Assembly (NCBI GenBank): GCA_028278585.1
Contig: JANQEC010000067.1
Location: forward strand, 1-64,000
Direction of reading: 5' to 3'
DNA length: 64,000 nucleotides
Source: Cyclobacteriaceae bacterium
Lineage (GTDB): Bacteria; Bacteroidota; Bacteroidia; Cytophagales; Cyclobacteriaceae
Of this stretch, positions 60,162 to 64,000 are shown one piece after another (the stretch's first letter is position 1; each line of letters opens with the position of its first letter). The position numbers were made by a program, and so were the translations under genes. A model generated the notes under the pieces. It was not told the origin of the DNA. It did not search any database and saw only the letters and a list, made by a program, of their open reading frames with translations.

Positions 60162-60863
60162 ATGAATTTTAATGACAATTCAAGAAGGAAATTTATGGGA
60201 AAATTAGCTGTAGGAGCTACTGCTGGTCTAGCCTTTATTTCGAATCCACTTCAAGCAAATCTTAGTTCTGAAGCATTTTCCATCTCAGATGGAAAGCTTG
60301 ATCAAACCGGAAATGAAGTTGATAAAGCGCTTAAAGCGCTAGGTAAGAAAGAACACCCCGTGGCGTATGATATGTCTTCGAGCAATCCATGGGGCCTTAT
60401 TTGGTCCAATGTTTATTACATGACCAATAATCAAACCGGTACTACTCCAGGTAATCTTGGTGTTCTCAATGTTTTCAGGCACCATGGGATGGTCTTTGGA
60501 TTAAACGATGCCACAATCAAAAAATACAAATTGGGTGAATTCTTCGGATTGAATGATCCAATCACCAACTCTCCTATCACCAGGAATCCTTATTACATCC
60601 CCGAAGATGGTGTTTTTCCTCTTCCCGGATTGGATGGGATCAAGGCACTTGCGGAAAAAGGAGCGATGTTTTGCATCTGTGATATGGCAAGAAGAGTATA
60701 CGCGCAGTTTGTAGGACAGAAGGTAGGTGCTAAGACTGAAGAAGTATACGATGACTTTGTGAAAGGTACCCTTGCCGAGGTAAAAGCTGCTCCATCGGGT
60801 GTCTGGGTACTCGGCAGATTGGCTGAGAATGGAATCGCATACATTGACGCTAGTGTCGGATAA
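60162..60863 (+). CDS. TAT-exported protein, possibly DsrE-fold
   Basis: Twin-arginine signal NSRRKFMGKLAVGATAGLAFI; soluble domain with MFCICDMARRVYAQFVGQKVGAKTEEVYDDFV; upstream of a DsrE-like gene. Fold assignment tentative. Confidence 0.7.
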   Translation: MNFNDNSRRKFMGKLAVGATAGLAFISNPLQANLSSEAFSISDGKLDQTGNEVDKALKALGKKEHPVAYDMSSSNPWGLIWSNVYYMTNNQTGTTPGNLGVLNVFRHHGMVFGLNDATIKKYKLGEFFGLNDPITNSPITRNPYYIPEDGVFPLPGLDGIKALAEKGAMFCICDMARRVYAQFVGQKVGAKTEEVYDDFVKGTLAEVKAAPSGVWVLGRLAENGIAYIDASVG

Positions 60864-60870
60864 GACACTT

Positions 60871-60908
60871 AAAATCATCCCTCCTGAAAAACCCGGGGGG
60901 ATGATTTT
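60871..60908. terminator. Terminator or intercistronic hairpin
   Basis: AAAATCATCCCTCC...GGGGGGATGATTTT, 14-bp stem with one wobble; short T tract. Confidence 0.65.
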
Positions 60909-60952
60909 ACCCAAGCCTCTTGCTCGCAACAATGAATTTTAAAACATTACTT

Positions 60953-61366
60953 ATGAAAAACTACATTCTATTTCTACTGTTTGCTCTTTGCTTCCTTGGA
61001 GTGAAGGCACAACAATTACCGATAAAGGTTGTATTCGATATTACAAGTGCTGATCCTAAGGTTCATCAATCAACCATGAGGCATGTAAACCTGATGGCTT
61101 CTTCTTATCCGGATTCTCAATTTGAAGTAGTGATTTACAGCGGTTCCATCGGTATGGTTTTAAAAGAAGAATCTACTGTGGCAGATCATATCATCCAGTA
61201 TGAAAATAATGATAATGTATCCTTCAAAGTCTGTGCAATGACCATGAAGAGAAAGCAGGTAAAAGAAGAACAGTTGTTGGCAGGAGTAGGTACGGTCCCC
61301 GACGGCATCATGGAAATAGTTAGTAAACAAGCGGATGGATGGGGTTACATCAAAGAGGCTAATTGA
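60953..61366 (+). CDS. Secreted DsrE/DsrF-like family protein
   Basis: Signal peptide MKNYILFLLFALCFLGVKAQ; IKVVFDITSADPKVHQSTMRHVNLMASSYPDSQFEVVIYSGSIGMVLKE. Confidence 0.8.
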   Translation: MKNYILFLLFALCFLGVKAQQLPIKVVFDITSADPKVHQSTMRHVNLMASSYPDSQFEVVIYSGSIGMVLKEESTVADHIIQYENNDNVSFKVCAMTMKRKQVKEEQLLAGVGTVPDGIMEIVSKQADGWGYIKEAN

Positions 61367-61384
61367 ACGGCCAGTTAACACTAC

Positions 61385-61425
61385 ATGCTCATCTAAGTGT
61401 TACCACTTTAGATGAGCATTTCTAG
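61385..61425. terminator. Terminator-like hairpin between DsrE-like gene and tsdA-like gene
   Basis: ATGCTCATCTAAGTG...CACTTTAGATGAGCAT with one bulge, then short T-rich tract. Confidence 0.7.
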
Positions 61426-61448
61426 CATCACCTCGATCTCTAATCATA

Positions 61449-62489
61449 ATGGAAAAAAAACTAGACGAGATCAAATTACTTCTCAAAATTGTTTCCGCAC
61501 TATTCAGTTTAGTGATAGTCCTCTTCGTTTTCGTAATAATAGCTCAATTCGCCCCAATCCATTCTTCTGGCCATCTGAGCTCAATGTCGGATGTATCCTC
61601 CTGGAAACCTAAATCAATTACAACTGATCTTCCAGAAGGAAAAAGCGGAAAGATGATCAAATACGGATATACACTGATCACCCAGACATCCCGGCTTATC
61701 GGACCTGGGTCTGGGAGCATAACTATGCGTTATTCTGGGAATAACCTGAACTGCAACAATTGCCATCTTGACGCTGGGCGAAAAATAGGATCAGGTTCGT
61801 TCGTAGGGATCACTAACAGATTTCCGCAGTTCAGAAGTAGAGAAAACAAGATCGGCACCCTGGCAGAGCGTATCAATGGCTGCATGGAGCGGAGTATGAA
61901 TGGAAAAGCATTGCCTGAAAAAAGCAATGAGATGAAAGCAATGATCGCGTACATGAAGTGGCTCAGCGAGTCGGTACCAAAGGATGTTGAAAAATTGTAT
62001 AAGGGATATATTGAAATTAAAATTCCAGAAGAAAAGGCTAACCCCGTCAGGGGTGAAAAGCTGTACAAATCAAATTGTCAGGTTTGTCATATGGAAAAAG
62101 GGAGAGGACTTCAATCGCCTGACACGTCATCAACGAGTTACATTTATCCCCCACTCGCAGGTAAGGACACTTACAATGATGGAGCTGGAATGAACAGGAT
62201 ACTTACAGCAGCGAAATTTATCAAAGGAAATATGCCACTCGGAGCAACATTTGATGCTCCACGTGTTACGGATGAAGAAGCGTACCACATAGCGGCCTAC
62301 ATTAATAGCTTAGACCGTCCTGCAAAACCAAACAAAGAAGCAGATTTTCCCGACAAAAAATTAAAGCCAGTATCTACTCCTTATGGCCCTTGGGCAGATG
62401 ATTTCTCGGCCGAGCAGCATAAGTACGGTCCTTTTCAACCAATCATTGAATTCTATAAAAAGGAATATGATATAACTAAAACAAAATAA
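61449..62489 (+). CDS. tsdA: Membrane-anchored dihaem cytochrome c, TsdA-type thiosulfate dehydrogenase
   Basis: N-terminal TM; CNNCHLDAGRK...FPQFRSRENKIGTLAERINGCMERSMNGKALP; second haem CQVCHMEKG. Confidence 0.88.
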   Translation: MEKKLDEIKLLLKIVSALFSLVIVLFVFVIIAQFAPIHSSGHLSSMSDVSSWKPKSITTDLPEGKSGKMIKYGYTLITQTSRLIGPGSGSITMRYSGNNLNCNNCHLDAGRKIGSGSFVGITNRFPQFRSRENKIGTLAERINGCMERSMNGKALPEKSNEMKAMIAYMKWLSESVPKDVEKLYKGYIEIKIPEEKANPVRGEKLYKSNCQVCHMEKGRGLQSPDTSSTSYIYPPLAGKDTYNDGAGMNRILTAAKFIKGNMPLGATFDAPRVTDEEAYHIAAYINSLDRPAKPNKEADFPDKKLKPVSTPYGPWADDFSAEQHKYGPFQPIIEFYKKEYDITKTK

Positions 62490-62518
62490 CGAGATCAAGA
62501 CTTGATTAGCCTATCAGG

Positions 62519-63100
62519 TTAAGCGTCTTCGGCAACCACTTCTTGCACTTCAGGGACCATCCTTTTCAAGAGATTCTCAATCCCGGATTTGAGCGTTATG
62601 GTAGACGATGGGCAACCACTGCACGAGCCTTGTAACAGCACCTTCACCGTCCCCTCGTTAAAGGAATGGAAGCTTATCGCTCCTCCATCCATCTCTACTG
62701 CTGGTCGAATGTATTCCTCCAAAACTCCTTTTATTTTAGTCTCAGTATCATCACCAGTAAGTTCTTCATCCAGCGTCTTTTCAATTTTTTCTGTTAAAAC
62801 CGGCTTCCCCTCTTCCAGGTAGGTCTTAATAAATTGTTGGATCTCGTTTTTAACTTCAAACCAATCCGTCTGCTCATCTTTTGTGACCGTTACGAAGTTG
62901 CTCATGTAAAAAACACGAGTGATGTAGGAGAATTTTTCAAAAAGTGCTTTTGCCAACGGAGCCTGATCAGTAGTTTCAATTGATGGATAGTCCCGACTAA
63001 CTCCTTCAGGCACTAACATGAAGTTTGCAACAAACTTTAGTGAGTTGGGATTAGGGTTAGATTCAGTATAGATAGTGACGGGTTTTGAGGTTGCTTGCAT
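62519..63100 (-). CDS. NifU-family Fe-S carrier (Nfu_N + NifU C-terminal domain)
   Basis: ESNPNPNSLKFVANFMLVPEG; GSCSGCPSSTITLKSGIENLLKRMVPEV. Confidence 0.93.
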   Translation of the reverse strand: MQATSKPVTIYTESNPNPNSLKFVANFMLVPEGVSRDYPSIETTDQAPLAKALFEKFSYITRVFYMSNFVTVTKDEQTDWFEVKNEIQQFIKTYLEEGKPVLTEKIEKTLDEELTGDDTETKIKGVLEEYIRPAVEMDGGAISFHSFNEGTVKVLLQGSCSGCPSSTITLKSGIENLLKRMVPEVQEVVAEDA

Positions 63101-63152
63101 GAAAATCGATTTCCAATTAGAACCGCAAAGATGCTACAGAAAGTTCAATCTT

Positions 63153-63219
63153 GGTTGATTGGTGAAAGAGTTAGTTAGTTGATTGGTTTATTAGTAGAAT
63201 TGGTTAAATAGTTAATTAG
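63153..63219. repeat. Low-complexity GTTRATTGG-type repeat, left copy
   Basis: ggttgattggtgaaagagttagttagttgattggtttattagtagaattggttaaatagttaattag; 16-nt core at 63198-63213 is inverted at 63730-63745. Confidence 0.75.
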
Positions 63220-63237
63220 TGTATAGGATGAGAACCA

Positions 63238-63675
63238 TTAACCCTTCTTATTCCACCTGGGTAACTCACCATAAATGTCTACATATTTTTGTATTAACTT
63301 GTTTTCCAATATCCTTGGACAATCCTGGTATTTTTCATTATGAGTGATATACCAGTAGATGTCCAATGCTTCTATCTTCTCAAACTTTATTTGATTCGGC
63401 CATGAAATTCGCCTAGCTACTTTGCCAAACTGGTGCCCGCTTACGATTCTATCTTTGATGCCTCCAATTCCGGCACTTCTGACTATTATCTTACCATCAC
63501 TTCCGACTTTTCCAGATCTTCCTATGTATACAAGCTCAATTTTTCCATCTTTCAATGCATATACCAAATAAACACCACTTTTATCGGTCGGGGCATTACA
63601 TATCTTATTGAGATTATCACTCGCTTTGAAAAAGAAATGATCCCATTCCTGGTATTTGTTAAGCTCATCAAACAC
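63238..63675 (-). CDS. GIY-YIG-like endonuclease domain protein
   Basis: SGVYLVYALKDGKIELVYIGRSGK (GVY...VYIG), later Glu in RILENKLIQKY. Confidence 0.65.
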   Translation of the reverse strand: MFDELNKYQEWDHFFFKASDNLNKICNAPTDKSGVYLVYALKDGKIELVYIGRSGKVGSDGKIIVRSAGIGGIKDRIVSGHQFGKVARRISWPNQIKFEKIEALDIYWYITHNEKYQDCPRILENKLIQKYVDIYGELPRWNKKG

Positions 63676-63702
63676 AATTCGAAATCACATGAAAGCAGTT
63701 AA

Positions 63703-63757
63703 ATAATCATCTAATCTATTTAACTATTCAACTATTTAACCAATTAACTAATCAACT
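63703..63757. repeat. Low-complexity repeat, right copy, inverted relative to left copy
   Basis: taaataatcatctaatctatttaactattcaactatttaaccaattaactaatcaac; core AACTATTTAACCAATT 63730-63745 is the exact reverse complement of 63198-63213. Confidence 0.75.
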
Positions 63758-64000
63758 TTTAGTCAATTCTCCTTCCGTTCCGGCAACAAGCGTTGCCACA
63801 GTAGCATCTCCGGTTACATTTACAACAGTACGACACATGTCAAGCGGTCTGTCGACCGGGAAAATAATCGCCATCCACGCTGGATTCAATCCTACTGATT
63901 GTAGCACAATGATTAACATCACAAGTCCTGCGCTTGGAACTGCAGCAGACCCAATGGATGCTAAAGTTGCGGTCAATACAATAACCAATTGTTGAGTAAA
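63756..64000 (-). CDS. Dicarboxylate/amino acid:cation symporter (DAACS), partial, runs off right edge
   Basis: Reading frame continues past the tracked start to the window edge: [38 protein letters not shown]...[27 protein letters not shown]. Confidence 0.9.

Noticed and set aside
60501-60932. 143-aa minus-strand ORF (also 60593-60868)
   Set aside because: Shadow of the TAT-exported gene; no motif or plausible start context.
63153-63757. CRISPR-like array interpretation of the GTTAATTGG-type tracts
   Set aside because: No regular repeat-spacer periodicity and no cas genes; low-complexity tracts only.

Overview
This 64 kb window looks like the chromosome of a marine-type Bacteroidota (Cytophagia-like) bacterium. 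This lineage call is inferred from protein flavour and gene content. It is almost fully coding, and I saw no rRNA, tRNA, CRISPR array or transposase. Main blocks: (1) gcvT (truncated at the left edge and absent from the ORF track), a TPR/LuxR-type regulator and exonuclease III. (2) A molybdenum-cofactor operon: moaD-moaE-moaA-moaC, an ankyrin-repeat gene, mobA, moeB-rhodanese, a TSUP transporter and moeA. (3) A HicAB toxin-antitoxin pair followed by what looks like a decayed second moeA 3' end. (4) A TetR/DsrE/PNPOx-like/deaminase block with two near-identical palindromic operators. (5) A mocA-xdhC-cysteine desulfurase operon divergent from an IorAB-type molybdo-hydroxylase, which is followed by a membrane AraC regulator with a metal-binding-like Cys motif. 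(6) A tight three-gene operon: Rieske + FMN glutamate-synthase-like protein, CPA1 Na+/H+ antiporter, Rieske + ThDP-enzyme fusion. This is my best candidate for an undescribed system. (7) Signalling genes, pruA and a kynurenine-pathway cluster. (8) Housekeeping genes (dxs, scpA, ndk, nrnA, rdgB, udk, secDF). (9) A TAT-secreted protein, a DsrE-like secreted protein and a TsdA-type dihaem cytochrome. (10) A lone GIY-YIG-like gene flanked by inverted low-complexity repeats, then a partial DAACS symporter at the right edge. All calls come from reading sequence and translations; no database search was run.
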